A DNA stretch of 64,000 bases from Pseudohongiella nitratireducens (lineage in GTDB: Bacteria > Pseudomonadota > Gammaproteobacteria > Pseudomonadales > Pseudohongiellaceae), in assembly GCF_001642735.1 (NCBI RefSeq), contig NZ_LWHM01000006.1, positions 62,001-126,000 of the forward strand, given 5' to 3'. The notes under the pieces were generated by a model. That model was given only the letters and a program-made list of their open reading frames with translations, was not told the origin of the DNA and did no database searches. The position numbers were made by a program, and so were the translations under genes. Below are positions 12,928 through 21,932 of the stretch, piece after piece; within the stretch, counting starts at the first letter, position 1; each line of letters starts with the position of its first letter.

Positions 12928-13383
12928 TTATAACGAAAGGTTCATAAGTTCGGCAGGCAGTTCAACGGTTTCTGCATCACTGTCAAACCAATCGTCAGCA
13001 TTCTTAACCCAGGTTTCCTCGTTCCATATTTCAAACTTCATACCCTGTCCAACCAGCGCAACATGTTTTTCCAGGTTTGCCCTGCCGCGCAAAATCTGCG
13101 GCAACAGCACCCGGCCACTGGCATCCATTTCCAAATCGTGCGCATGACCTATCAACATACGCTGTACGCGTCGACTGGCCGCATCAAAACTGGATAGCGC
13201 CTCAACTTTTTGCTGGATAACTTCCCACTCATCGATAGGGTAAAGGAGCAGGCACTGGCCAGAGAAATCCACTGTCGCCACAAGGTGTCCAGCGTATTTG
13301 TCAGTCAACATATCGCGATAGCGCGCAGGCAAAGCCATACGCCCTTTTGCATCGATATTGATTGTGTTGACGCCTCTGAACAC
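12928..13383 (-). CDS. mraZ: Transcriptional regulator MraZ
   Basis: First gene of the dcw cluster; MraZ is a ring-forming DNA-binding protein that represses its own operon in E. coli. The 151-residue product has two SpoVT/AbrB-type domains with the conserved D-x3-R signatures DAKGR and DASGR. The frame opens with a GTG at 13392, but the GTG at 13383 gives the family N-terminus (fMet-FRG) and is preceded by GGAG at an 8-base spacing, so it is preferred. The repeats it should bind lie just upstream (13446-13480). Confidence 0.95.
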   Translation of the reverse strand: MFRGVNTINIDAKGRMALPARYRDMLTDKYAGHLVATVDFSGQCLLLYPIDEWEVIQQKVEALSSFDAASRRVQRMLIGHAHDLEMDASGRVLLPQILRGRANLEKHVALVGQGMKFEIWNEETWVKNADDWFDSDAETVELPAELMNLSL

Positions 13384-13445
13384 TGATCCCACTCCGGATT
13401 GTTAATAGCAACAGGCTTACTTCATCGCCCGCTCTGCCATTTTGC

Positions 13446-13507
13446 AACACTATTACCCACTAAACTCCACATTTCGACACTATATGCACAGAAATAGATC
13501 AACGCAA
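13446..13507 (-). promoter_or_regulatory. mraZ/dcw promoter with four-copy MraZ operator
   Basis: On the minus strand, TTGCGT (13507-13502), a 17-base spacer and TATAGT (13484-13479) form a good sigma-70 promoter. Starting inside its -10 box are four pentamers, each separated by five bases: GTGTC, GTGGA, GTGGG, GTGTT (13480-13446). E. coli MraZ binds GTGG-type repeats with the same 10-bp period. The operator covers the expected start site, so binding should block transcription. The 320-base gap mraZ-rnpB otherwise holds only AT-rich DNA and the rnpB 3' end. Confidence 0.8.
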
Positions 13508-13710
13508 GTACTATTTGCACTTTTTGAGACGCCGAAGCTTATGAAATTTCAGGGAAAAATCGGAATCCTTGAGATCCCAACTTAAGAAGAAGAGGAAACA
13601 AAAACAGTTTCATAAACCTAGATCAGCAACTTAAAGTAAATTGTGATGTTAGGCTGAATTTTGAGAGGAATACGAAAGAAAAAAAGCACTCTGAACGAGT
13701 CTGAAAAAAA

Positions 13711-14087
<377 letters not shown>

Positions 14088-14152
14088 AGCAAGATTATGA
14101 GAGTTCGCCTGGAAACACAAGCTTTTTCAGCGAAAACAACAACGTCAGCCAT

Positions 14153-15043
14153 TTATTCAGCGCCACCCTGCATCCTTAACGCTATTTGATAGAGCTGATT
14201 CTTCTTCAACCCTGATATCTTGGCCGCCACAGCCGCTGCCTGACTGACTGGCATACAACCCACAAGCACGGTCAACATATGCCGGACCTCATCTGATATT
14301 TCGTCACCAGTATCAGCAGGTGCCATCCCCGCAACCACTAGCACAAACTCTCCACGCTGTTGGTTACTGTCTGCTTTCATCCACTCTGCGATACTTTCAG
14401 CAGTAGCACATCTCACCGTTTCCCAGCGCTTGGTCAACTCCCGGCAAACGGTCATTTCACGATCACCACCAAAAACCTCAACCAAATCCTCAACGCATGC
14501 CATGACACGGTGCGGCGCTTCATAAAAAATCATGGTTGCCGTTTCACCGGCCAGCGACTTTAAAGCCTTTTTACGATTACCTGGCTTGGCAGGAAGAAAT
14601 CCCTCAAAACGGAAATTGTGACTAGGCAATCCTGCAACACTCAATGCAGCTATCGCTGCACAAGCACCTGGCACCGGATGAACGGGCAACCCCAGGCGAT
14701 GACAAGCCGCCACCAGCACATACCCGGGGTCTGAAATCAGCGGCGTTCCTGCATCCGATATCAGTGCAATAGAATCGCCCGCCTGCATACGAGACAGCAG
14801 GTACTGAATCTTGCCCTCTGACGTAAACTCATGGCAGGAGACCGTCTCTGCCCTGATCTGGTAGTGTTGCAACAATCTGGCGCTGTGCCTCGTGTCTTCA
14901 GCAGCAATTACGGTTGCACTGCTCAAAACATCCAGGGCACGACGACTGATATCAGCCAGGTTTCCCAGCGGCGTTGCCACCACATAAAGACCGGGAGACA
15001 GGCTCACATTTTCTTCCGGCAACGGTGCATGTGTCGTTTGCAT
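14153..15043 (-). CDS. rsmI: 16S rRNA (cytidine-1402-2'-O)-methyltransferase
   Basis: Tetrapyrrole-methylase-fold enzyme that 2'-O-methylates C1402 of 16S rRNA. The 296-residue product has LYVVATPLGNLADISRRAL, AEDTRHSARLL, ALISDAGTPLISDPG and FYEAPHRV, all typical of RsmI. The ATG at 15043 is chosen over the open frame to 15088 because GGAGGTGAT stands 7 bases upstream. It is divergent from lpoA, as in E. coli where the two genes are also neighbours. Confidence 0.95.
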   Translation of the reverse strand: MQTTHAPLPEENVSLSPGLYVVATPLGNLADISRRALDVLSSATVIAAEDTRHSARLLQHYQIRAETVSCHEFTSEGKIQYLLSRMQAGDSIALISDAGTPLISDPGYVLVAACHRLGLPVHPVPGACAAIAALSVAGLPSHNFRFEGFLPAKPGNRKKALKSLAGETATMIFYEAPHRVMACVEDLVEVFGGDREMTVCRELTKRWETVRCATAESIAEWMKADSNQQRGEFVLVVAGMAPADTGDEISDEVRHMLTVLVGCMPVSQAAAVAAKISGLKKNQLYQIALRMQGGAE

Positions 15044-15194
15044 GCCATCACCTCCAAACGGTTGCTCTCCTGCGTCACTGCCACTCATTACACCACCTCA
15101 ACACCAAAGGCGCATGTTACCCAGCCTTAAAGAGAGTAGGCAAGAACTTACCGCATTACCAGGCATACCAACAGTCGCACTCCCCTGTTCTGCC

Positions 15195-15203
15195 TGCTAT
15201 GAT
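15195..15203 (+). promoter_or_regulatory. Probable lpoA promoter (extended -10)
   Basis: TGCTATGAT is an extended -10 element (TGn-TATGAT) about 30 bases before the lpoA start codon. No good -35 box is seen at the usual distance, which extended -10 promoters often tolerate. Transcription would start near 15210. Confidence 0.4.
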
Positions 15204-15233
15204 TTCTATATACGATTGATCAAAGGTAATGTC

Positions 15234-17093
15234 ATGCAATGCAACAATCGCAAGAGAGCGGTTTACGGGTCACTCTTGCTGTCTACATGCCTGCTAATTG
15301 GCTGCGCGTCATCCCCCCAGGCCCCACTTGATCAACAACCTGCCACCAAGCCACAACCGGACTCGTATGAGTCACGGATCAACTCGCAACTGCAGCAGGC
15401 CATGACAGCATCGACAGAAGATGCCATTGTTTTGCGAACCCAGGCAAGTCGCCTGGCTTTGGAAAACGGCGACACGGATACTGCTGCAGCGATTCTTGAC
15501 GACATACCAACTGATCAGATTGAAAATAACCTGCTGGCTAATGTGCTGCTCGCAAAAGCTGAAATTGCGCTCATGCAAAATGACAACCAGCGAGCTCTTG
15601 TTTCTCTTACTGATCCGGTTTTTCAAAACCTGCCCACAGAGTTTTCCGATTTACGAAGACAAGCAGGGCAGACAATCGCACGGATTTACCTGGCACAGCA
15701 GCAACCCCTGGCGGCAGCAAAAGCGATTACCTCAACACCACTGGCAACAACCACCAATGCCGCTCAGCGCCGGGCCAACCAGATATGGGAAATCCTGTCC
15801 TCTGCGCCGGACGGCGCTCTGAACGCGGAAGCTGACATTATTGACAGCTATGAACTGCGGGGCTGGCTGGAGCTTACAAACATCGTTAATCGCTATCAAA
15901 ACAATATCGATGAACAGGTAGAAGCCGTCGAACGCTGGCAAGCGCTATGGAATGCTCACCCGGCTGCAAGCCAGTTGCCTTCAGCTATTGCTTATGTGGT
16001 TAACCTGCAACAACAACGCCCCCAGAAAGTCGCCCTGTTACTGCCGATGGAGAATGTCGTCGGCCAGGCTATCAGCGATGGTTTCATGCTGGCGTATTAT
16101 CATGCGGCAGGCCAGTCGCAACCTTTACCAGCTGTAGAAATTTTTGACACATCACAAACGCGTGAGATCAGCCCACTATACCAGCAGGCTGTCAGCACTG
16201 GTGCAGACCTGATTATTGGCCCACTGGATAAAGAGCTGGTCAGACAATTGCAGAGCATGAACTCTTTGCCAACGCCCACTCTGGCATTGAACTATCTCGA
16301 TGATGGTGACGTCATCCCGAGAGACCTTTACCAATACGGCCTTGCACCTGAAGATGAAATCGCACAACTTACATCGCTGGCCAGGCAAGCAGGGCACAGT
16401 CAGGCAGCTGTTCTGGCCAGAGATGGAGCAAATTATACGAGAATACGCGACAGCTTTACCCAGCAATGGCAATCGCTGGGCGGAAAAGCGCTGTCCAGCG
16501 CGACTTTTCGCGACGCCAGCAGTTATTCGGATACCATCCGTCAGCTTATGCATATAGAACGCAGCGAAGCGCGTGCGGACGCCTTGTTGTCGACACTACC
16601 TCGCGACAGCATGATATCCATTCCAAGACGACGCCAGGATATCGACTTACTGTTTTTGCAAGCAACACCAGCAGAAGGCAAACAGTTGTTACCAACCTTC
16701 GCGTTTCATTATGCCGGCGATGTTCCCATATATGCTTTACCCTCTATTTATGATGGTAACGCTACACCAGGTGCCAATCGGGACCTGAACGACACAGTAT
16801 TCGTAGACGCCCCCTGGCTGTTACGGGACTCAGACGAATTAAAACCGGATGCCCAGAGCATGTGGCCTGACGAGGGCAACAGCACCATCATGCGGTTACG
16901 CGCCATGGGCATAGACAGCTTTCGTTTGCTTGACCGGCTGGCACAACTGGATAATTTTCCGGGTGTTAGTCTGCAAGGCGCTACCGGGACATTACGCATG
17001 GACGAATCTGGCAGGATTTCCAGGCAATTACTGCCCGCTTTATTTGCAGAAGGTCAGCCAGTATTGATCAGTGAAACAAACACCGAACAGTGA
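15234..17093 (+). CDS. lpoA: Penicillin-binding protein activator LpoA (lipoprotein)
   Basis: Outer-membrane lipoprotein that reaches through the murein to activate PBP1A. The 619-residue protein has a signal peptide with lipobox LLIGC, a helical TPR-like N-terminal domain (to about residue 250) and a C-terminal domain with the periplasmic-binding-protein fold (VALLLPMENVVGQAISDGF, then DLIIGPLDKELV). The frame opens at 15042, but the ATG at 15234 puts the lipobox at the right distance and follows AAAGGTAA. Gene order rsmI / lpoA-yraN-diaA-dolP is as in enterobacteria. The sequence is somewhat shorter than E. coli LpoA (678). Confidence 0.93.
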   Translation: MQCNNRKRAVYGSLLLSTCLLIGCASSPQAPLDQQPATKPQPDSYESRINSQLQQAMTASTEDAIVLRTQASRLALENGDTDTAAAILDDIPTDQIENNLLANVLLAKAEIALMQNDNQRALVSLTDPVFQNLPTEFSDLRRQAGQTIARIYLAQQQPLAAAKAITSTPLATTTNAAQRRANQIWEILSSAPDGALNAEADIIDSYELRGWLELTNIVNRYQNNIDEQVEAVERWQALWNAHPAASQLPSAIAYVVNLQQQRPQKVALLLPMENVVGQAISDGFMLAYYHAAGQSQPLPAVEIFDTSQTREISPLYQQAVSTGADLIIGPLDKELVRQLQSMNSLPTPTLALNYLDDGDVIPRDLYQYGLAPEDEIAQLTSLARQAGHSQAAVLARDGANYTRIRDSFTQQWQSLGGKALSSATFRDASSYSDTIRQLMHIERSEARADALLSTLPRDSMISIPRRRQDIDLLFLQATPAEGKQLLPTFAFHYAGDVPIYALPSIYDGNATPGANRDLNDTVFVDAPWLLRDSDELKPDAQSMWPDEGNSTIMRLRAMGIDSFRLLDRLAQLDNFPGVSLQGATGTLRMDESGRISRQLLPALFAEGQPVLISETNTEQ

Positions 17094-17470
17094 AGCACCC
17101 GATTCCACCGACATCCAGACGCGCTGCTGGCACTGAATTTGAAAGCCTGGCAATTGACTATTTATGCCGCAACGGCCTGACGCTGATAACACGCAATTAC
17201 CATTGCCGCTACGGTGAGATCGACCTCATCATGAATGACAAGAAAACGCTGGTTTTCGTGGAAGTTCGCTTTCGTAGCGATGCCGGGTTTGTCTCACCCC
17301 AGGAAAGTATAACTCCTGTCAAAATGAAGCGAATTGTCCGGACCGCCAGGCATTACCTTCACCGTTACAAGCTTACCGAAAAAGTCAGTAGCCGCATTGA
17401 TTTCATTGGTATAGACGGCGGGTGTCAACCCGAAAGGATTAACTGGGTCCGTAATGCCATATCAGCATAA
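17090..17470 (+). CDS. yraN: UPF0102 family protein YraN
   Basis: Small protein (126 residues) with the Holliday-junction-resolvase-like nuclease fold. Its conserved core is visible as GTEFESLAIDYL, YGEIDLIM and LVFVEVRFR, the E-D-ExK arrangement of the endonuclease fold. Biological role is not settled. It starts with GTG overlapping the lpoA stop (GTGA), so it is translated from the same message. Confidence 0.92.
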   Translation: MKHPIPPTSRRAAGTEFESLAIDYLCRNGLTLITRNYHCRYGEIDLIMNDKKTLVFVEVRFRSDAGFVSPQESITPVKMKRIVRTARHYLHRYKLTEKVSSRIDFIGIDGGCQPERINWVRNAISA

Positions 17471-17537
17471 TCGCCAGTACGCGCTTAACTGAAGTAGAAT
17501 ATTAGTCATCCTCATTCGTTAATCAGTATGGAACCGT

Positions 17538-18131
17538 ATGAATCAATCCAGTTATTTTGCTGACAAGTTGGCACAACGCAAGGACATACTGGACCGCTCA
17601 ATGCATGCCGTGCAGGATCAGTTAATTGACGCTGCACACCTGATAGGAGACAGCCTGTTGCAAGGTGGAAAAGTAGCGACACTGGGCCTGGCCGGCTCGA
17701 CGTCAATTGCCCAATACCTGGCAGCATTACTGATGACCCGGTTTGACCGGGAAAGACCTGGTCTGCCCGCCATTTCCCTCAACGCTGACTCAGTAACTTA
17801 CAGCGCAGCAGTATCGGAGTTTTCACAGCGCAACACCTGGTCTGCCCTGATCAGAACCCTGGTGCAGCCACCGGACATTCTTGTGCTATATAGTGCTAAT
17901 GACGAAACACCTAGCTGCCGTGAAGCAATTGAAACGGCAACTGATCGGGGTATTCCTGTGGTATTGTTTAACAGTGCCCTAAGTACATCACTCGGAAGCT
18001 TGCTATGTGAAAACAGCATAGAGATCCAGGTCATTGGCAGTGTCAGCCATGAAATCCAGGAAATGCATTTGGCTACAACTCACACATTATGTGATTTAAT
18101 TGATATACAAATTTTTGGAGATGCATCGTGA
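17538..18131 (+). CDS. diaA: SIS-domain DnaA initiator-associating protein
   Basis: 197-residue sugar-isomerase (SIS) domain protein. It resembles GmhA, but its position between yraN and a DolP-type BON lipoprotein is that of DiaA, which binds DnaA and promotes timely replication initiation in E. coli. SIS features are VATLGLAGSTSIAQYLAALL and ILVLYSANDETPSCREAI. In sedoheptulose isomerases the first loop is usually followed by zinc-binding residues that are not obvious here, which supports DiaA over GmhA, though this was judged by eye. Confidence 0.85.
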   Translation: MNQSSYFADKLAQRKDILDRSMHAVQDQLIDAAHLIGDSLLQGGKVATLGLAGSTSIAQYLAALLMTRFDRERPGLPAISLNADSVTYSAAVSEFSQRNTWSALIRTLVQPPDILVLYSANDETPSCREAIETATDRGIPVVLFNSALSTSLGSLLCENSIEIQVIGSVSHEIQEMHLATTHTLCDLIDIQIFGDAS

Positions 18132-18700
18132 TTCGCAAATTTCTCACTTTCTTTAGCCTCTCTCTGGCACTGACCAGTTGCTCAACCATATTGACCCAGA
18201 CCACCGGGGATGAAGGTTTACGTGAAGACCCTTATATACGCACAGCCGGGACCGTTGTTGAAGATCAGTCCATCGAAACCAAGGTCAGGGTCAACATGCA
18301 ATCACAACAGCCGGCGTTCAGGGATGCCAGCTTTAATGTCACCAGCCACAACGGCATCGTGCTGCTGGTTGGCCAGGTTCAATCAGAGGCCCTGAAACAG
18401 CAAGCTGCCGAGATTGCTGCTGCTGCCAGCGTGCACATTCGCCGTGTTCATAACGAGCTGGAAATCGCAGGCAGCCGCAGCCTGCTTTCCAGGAGCAATG
18501 ACACCTGGCTGGCAACAAAAGTGCGAACGCAACTGGCTGCCAATGATGATATTAACTCCAACAGAATGCAGGTCATCGCCAACAATGGCGCTATATTTCT
18601 GATGGGGATAGTGAATCGAAGTGAGGGTGAGCGAGCGGTACAGCTGACCCGGAACGTGGGCGGTGTTGCCAGAGTTGTCAGCGTATTCGAATACCTGTAA
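18128..18700 (+). CDS. dolP: BON-domain outer-membrane lipoprotein DolP
   Basis: 190-residue lipoprotein (signal peptide with lipobox LALTSC near residue 18) followed by two BON domains: about 55-120 (SIETKVRVNMQS...NGIVLLVGQVQ) and 125-190 (WLATKVRTQL...NGAIFLMGIV). DolP/YraP preserves outer-membrane integrity and affects the BAM machinery in E. coli. The GTG start overlaps the diaA stop by 4 bases. It ends the lpoA-yraN-diaA-dolP unit and faces sspB. Confidence 0.92.
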   Translation: MIRKFLTFFSLSLALTSCSTILTQTTGDEGLREDPYIRTAGTVVEDQSIETKVRVNMQSQQPAFRDASFNVTSHNGIVLLVGQVQSEALKQQAAEIAAAASVHIRRVHNELEIAGSRSLLSRSNDTWLATKVRTQLAANDDINSNRMQVIANNGAIFLMGIVNRSEGERAVQLTRNVGGVARVVSVFEYL

Positions 18701-18740
18701 CGCCAATACAGACACAAGGTAAACGCTGACTGAGTATTCA

Positions 18741-18773
18741 TTACCGGCCTGACTAAAACCTTCAGGCCGGTAA
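18741..18773. terminator. Hairpin between convergent dolP and sspB
   Basis: A perfect 12-base inverted repeat (TTACCGGCCTGA / TCAGGCCGGTAA) with a 9-base loop sits between the two convergent stop codons. It is GC-rich and symmetric, so it could end transcription from both sides, but neither side has a clear T run. Confidence 0.55.
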
Positions 18774-18784
18774 CGGATAGAAAT

Positions 18785-19222
18785 CTATTTTACCACTCTT
18801 AAAGAGGGGCGCTTGGCAGGCGCAGGAGCAGGTTTATCAGCCCCTGGTTTGCCAGGTTTCTCAACCGAATCAGAGTCATCACTGCCACCATCCGGAGGCG
18901 GCGTCGGCATTTCAGTTTCAAATACCATACCCTGCCCGTTCTCCCGGGCGTAGATACCCATGACAGCCTGAACAGGCACATACACGGGAGTGGGGATGCC
19001 AGCAAAACGACCGCTGAACTCCACTGCCTCCTGGCCCATTTGCAAACCATGCACAGCTGAGGGAGAAATATTGAGAATAATCTGCCCGTCTTTCACGTAT
19101 TCCTGAGGCACAGAAACCTGGTCAGCATACGCATTTACGACAATATAAGGCGTGCATTCATTATCCAGAATCCACTCGTATAAGGCGCTTAGCAGATAGG
19201 GACGACTTGAAGTCATACTCAT
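18785..19222 (-). CDS. sspB: ClpXP adaptor SspB
   Basis: Adaptor that delivers SsrA-tagged proteins to ClpXP. The 145-residue protein has the SspB core (SSRPYLLSALYEWILDN, GQIILNISPSAV, NGRF-like FSGRFAG), a long proline-rich flexible tail, and ends in RPSLRVVK, the ClpX-binding tail motif nearly identical to that of E. coli. The start is taken at the ATG 19222; the in-frame ATG at 19216 is equally possible. It follows sspA after 10 bases. Confidence 0.95.
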   Translation of the reverse strand: MSMTSSRPYLLSALYEWILDNECTPYIVVNAYADQVSVPQEYVKDGQIILNISPSAVHGLQMGQEAVEFSGRFAGIPTPVYVPVQAVMGIYARENGQGMVFETEMPTPPPDGGSDDSDSVEKPGKPGADKPAPAPAKRPSLRVVK

Positions 19223-19232
19223 CCTGCCACCC

Positions 19233-19865
19233 TTACACCATTTCCTTTTCCTGCTCAGAAAGACTACTGCGAATTGAGTCCCGGCTGAACAGACGAGCTC
19301 GATACTGCAGCAATGGCTGAAGCGCTTTCTGGTTACCCAACTCAATCCCCAATGATTGCAGACGCCACAGGATAGGAGCAACGCAACAATCCACAATGGT
19401 GAACTCATCGCTCATAAAGAAGGGCTTCTCCGCGAAAATTGGCGCAATTGACGTCAGGCTTTCGCGAAGCTCTTTGCGAATTTTGTCCTGCTGGGCAGCA
19501 CTGCCTTCACCTGCCACTAATTTATCAACCAGAACACACCAGTCACGCTGTATGCGATACATCCATAAACGGCTCTGCGCACGCGCGACCGGATAAACCG
19601 GAAACAGCGGTGGATGCGGGAAACGCTCATCAAGATACTCCATCATGATGTTGGCTTCATACAGCACCAGATCCCGGTCAACCAGGGTAGGCAAACTACC
19701 GTAAGGGTTGAGTGACAGCAGATCTTCGGGCGGGTTCTCCGGATCTACGCTAATCGTGTCAACAGTCACACCTTTTTCCGCAAGCACAATGCGGACACGA
19801 TGACTGTATTGACTATTGCCATCCGAATAAAACGTCATGGAAGAGCGTTTTGATACCACACCCAT
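19233..19865 (-). CDS. sspA: Stringent starvation protein A
   Basis: Glutathione-S-transferase-fold protein that binds RNA polymerase and acts in starvation and acid responses. The 210-residue product has KRSSMTFYSDGNSQYSHRVRIVLAEKGV at the N-terminus (thioredoxin-like half) and a helical C-terminal half. A TTG at 19880 is possible, but the ATG at 19865 matches E. coli SspA and follows GAGGA at 8 bases. The order petA, cytochrome b/c1, sspA, sspB is a known conserved cluster in gamma- and betaproteobacteria. Confidence 0.95.
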   Translation of the reverse strand: MGVVSKRSSMTFYSDGNSQYSHRVRIVLAEKGVTVDTISVDPENPPEDLLSLNPYGSLPTLVDRDLVLYEANIMMEYLDERFPHPPLFPVYPVARAQSRLWMYRIQRDWCVLVDKLVAGEGSAAQQDKIRKELRESLTSIAPIFAEKPFFMSDEFTIVDCCVAPILWRLQSLGIELGNQKALQPLLQYRARLFSRDSIRSSLSEQEKEMV

Positions 19866-19907
19866 ATAATCTGTCCTCAATCAATCCCTTACAGTGGTTA
19901 ACGTCGA

Positions 19908-21932
19908 TTAGTGAATACGACGCCAGTAGTCTCGGTTCAGCAACAGTACCAAAACAAACAGGATAGCGATGAAGCCCAGTACGTACACACCGATAGACTG
20001 GCGCTTCAGACGCACAGGCTCACCAATGTAGTACAGGAAATTCACCAGATCCGCTACAACCGTATCAAACTCTTCCGGAGACAGGTCACCAGTACCGGCA
20101 ACGTGCTCAAGATGACATTCGTCAGGTGAAGCAGCTTCTTCTGCGTTTGTACAAATCACATCACCTTGCAATCCGTGCATCACATTCGGCATACCCACGT
20201 TAGGGAATACCGAGTTATTCACACCCCAGGGGCGGCTTTCATCCACGTAGAAAGAACGCAGATAAGTATACAACCACTCTGGACTACGGATACGACCAAT
20301 CAACGTCAAATCTGGCGGCACTTTACCGAACCAGTTATTGCCGTCCTCGGGCTGCATGGCATTGCTCATCAGGTCACCCGTAGCGTGATCGCCAATCAGC
20401 AGGTTATCCATGACCAGGTCCAGCGGGATGTTCAGGTCATTGGCAGTACGCTCATAACGGGCGTACTGCAATGCGTGACAACCATGACAATAGTTCATGT
20501 AAGTCGAAAAGCCGCGCTGCAGTGACGCTTCGTCACGCAGATCCGTTTCCACTTCATCCAGATGCACATTATGTGATTCAGCACCAACCGCTTTAAGCGG
20601 CAGCAGAATCAGTGCAGCCAGCAGAGCCAGGGTTATCAGTAACTGCTTGCCGGTGATCCAGCGACCAGTCACACGCTCAGGCTCAGGGAACGTATCTTCC
20701 TTCTTGGTGTACCAAGGCATCATGAAGAAGTAGAGGAAGTACAGCACTGTACAGAATTGCGCAAGTGCAGTGCGTCCCGCACTGGTGCCTACGGTACCCA
20801 GGTACCCCAGGATCAGGAATGATGCTGTGAAGATCAGCAGAGCAATACGACTGTACCAGCCTTTGTAGCGAATGGATTTAACCGGGCTGCGGTCAAGCCA
20901 TGGCAACACAAACAGGATGGCAATCGCACCAAACATCACGATCATACCCCAGAACTTCGCATCGATACCGAACAAAGGCACAGTGACCGCACGCAGCATT
21001 GAATAAAATGGCGTGAAGTACCAGACCGGCGGAACGTGTTCCGGCGTCACCAGCGGGTTCGCTTCCTGGAAGTTTGGTGGCTCAAGGAAGTAGCCGCCCA
21101 TCTCAGGCGCAAAGAACAGGATGCCGCAGAATACGAAGAAGAAGACACAGATGCCGACCAGGTCGTGAACTGTGTAGTAAGGGTGGAAAGGAATACCGTC
21201 TTTCGGGATACCGTTCTCATCCTTGTTCTTCTTGATCTCAATACCATCAGGGTTGTTAGAACCCACTTCGTGCAGTGCCAGCAAGTGAAGAACAACCAAA
21301 GCAATCAAGACGATTGGCAATGCCACCACGTGCAAGGCAAAGAAGCGGTTCAGCGTCGCGCCTGAAATCAGGAAGTCACCACGTACCCAAACCAGCAGGT
21401 CTTCACCAATAACCGGAATGGCACCAACCAGTGATACGATTACGTTCGCACCCCAGTAGGACATCTGTCCCCAGGGCAGTACGTAACCCATGAAGCCTTC
21501 CATCATCAGGATCAGGTAAATGGCCATACCAAATACCCAGATCAGTTCACGCGGCTTCTTGTACGAACCGTACATCAGACCCCGGAACATATGCAGGTAG
21601 ACAACAATAAAGAATGCGGACGCACCCGTTGAGTGGATATAACGGATAAGCCACCCAAACTCGACATCGCGCATGATGTATTCAACAGACGCAAATGCAC
21701 CTTCAGCACTATTCGTGTAGTGCATGGTCAGGACAATACCTGAAACCAGCTGGATAACCAGCACTACCAGGGACAACACGCCAAAGAAATACCAGAAGTT
21801 GAAATTCTTGGGTGCGTAGTACTTGCTCATGTGTTTTTCCCACGCTGTCACGATCGGTAAACGATCATTTGTCCAGTCGCGGAGGCCGACGAGTGATGAC
21901 ACGATCCAGCCTTGTTTCTTTGTATCGCTCAT
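19908..21932 (-). CDS. fbcH: Fused cytochrome b / cytochrome c1 of the bc1 complex
   Basis: One uninterrupted 674-residue frame encodes both the cytochrome b and cytochrome c1 subunits of ubiquinol:cytochrome c reductase. Residues 1-about 415 are cytochrome b with eight membrane segments, MGYVLPWGQMS (Qo/heme region), and a PVWY version of the PEWY motif. About 430-453 is a hydrophobic stretch ending AVGA-ES, which looks like an internal signal-peptidase site. Cytochrome c1 follows, with heme motif C482-HGC-H486, a probable axial Met in VGMPNVMHGLQG, and a C-terminal membrane anchor (about 647-665). Bradyrhizobium FbcH is a similar fusion that is cleaved after translation; cleavage here is inferred. 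Confidence 0.95.
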   Translation of the reverse strand: MSDTKKQGWIVSSLVGLRDWTNDRLPIVTAWEKHMSKYYAPKNFNFWYFFGVLSLVVLVIQLVSGIVLTMHYTNSAEGAFASVEYIMRDVEFGWLIRYIHSTGASAFFIVVYLHMFRGLMYGSYKKPRELIWVFGMAIYLILMMEGFMGYVLPWGQMSYWGANVIVSLVGAIPVIGEDLLVWVRGDFLISGATLNRFFALHVVALPIVLIALVVLHLLALHEVGSNNPDGIEIKKNKDENGIPKDGIPFHPYYTVHDLVGICVFFFVFCGILFFAPEMGGYFLEPPNFQEANPLVTPEHVPPVWYFTPFYSMLRAVTVPLFGIDAKFWGMIVMFGAIAILFVLPWLDRSPVKSIRYKGWYSRIALLIFTASFLILGYLGTVGTSAGRTALAQFCTVLYFLYFFMMPWYTKKEDTFPEPERVTGRWITGKQLLITLALLAALILLPLKAVGAESHNVHLDEVETDLRDEASLQRGFSTYMNYCHGCHALQYARYERTANDLNIPLDLVMDNLLIGDHATGDLMSNAMQPEDGNNWFGKVPPDLTLIGRIRSPEWLYTYLRSFYVDESRPWGVNNSVFPNVGMPNVMHGLQGDVICTNAEEAASPDECHLEHVAGTGDLSPEEFDTVVADLVNFLYYIGEPVRLKRQSIGVYVLGFIAILFVLVLLLNRDYWRRIH

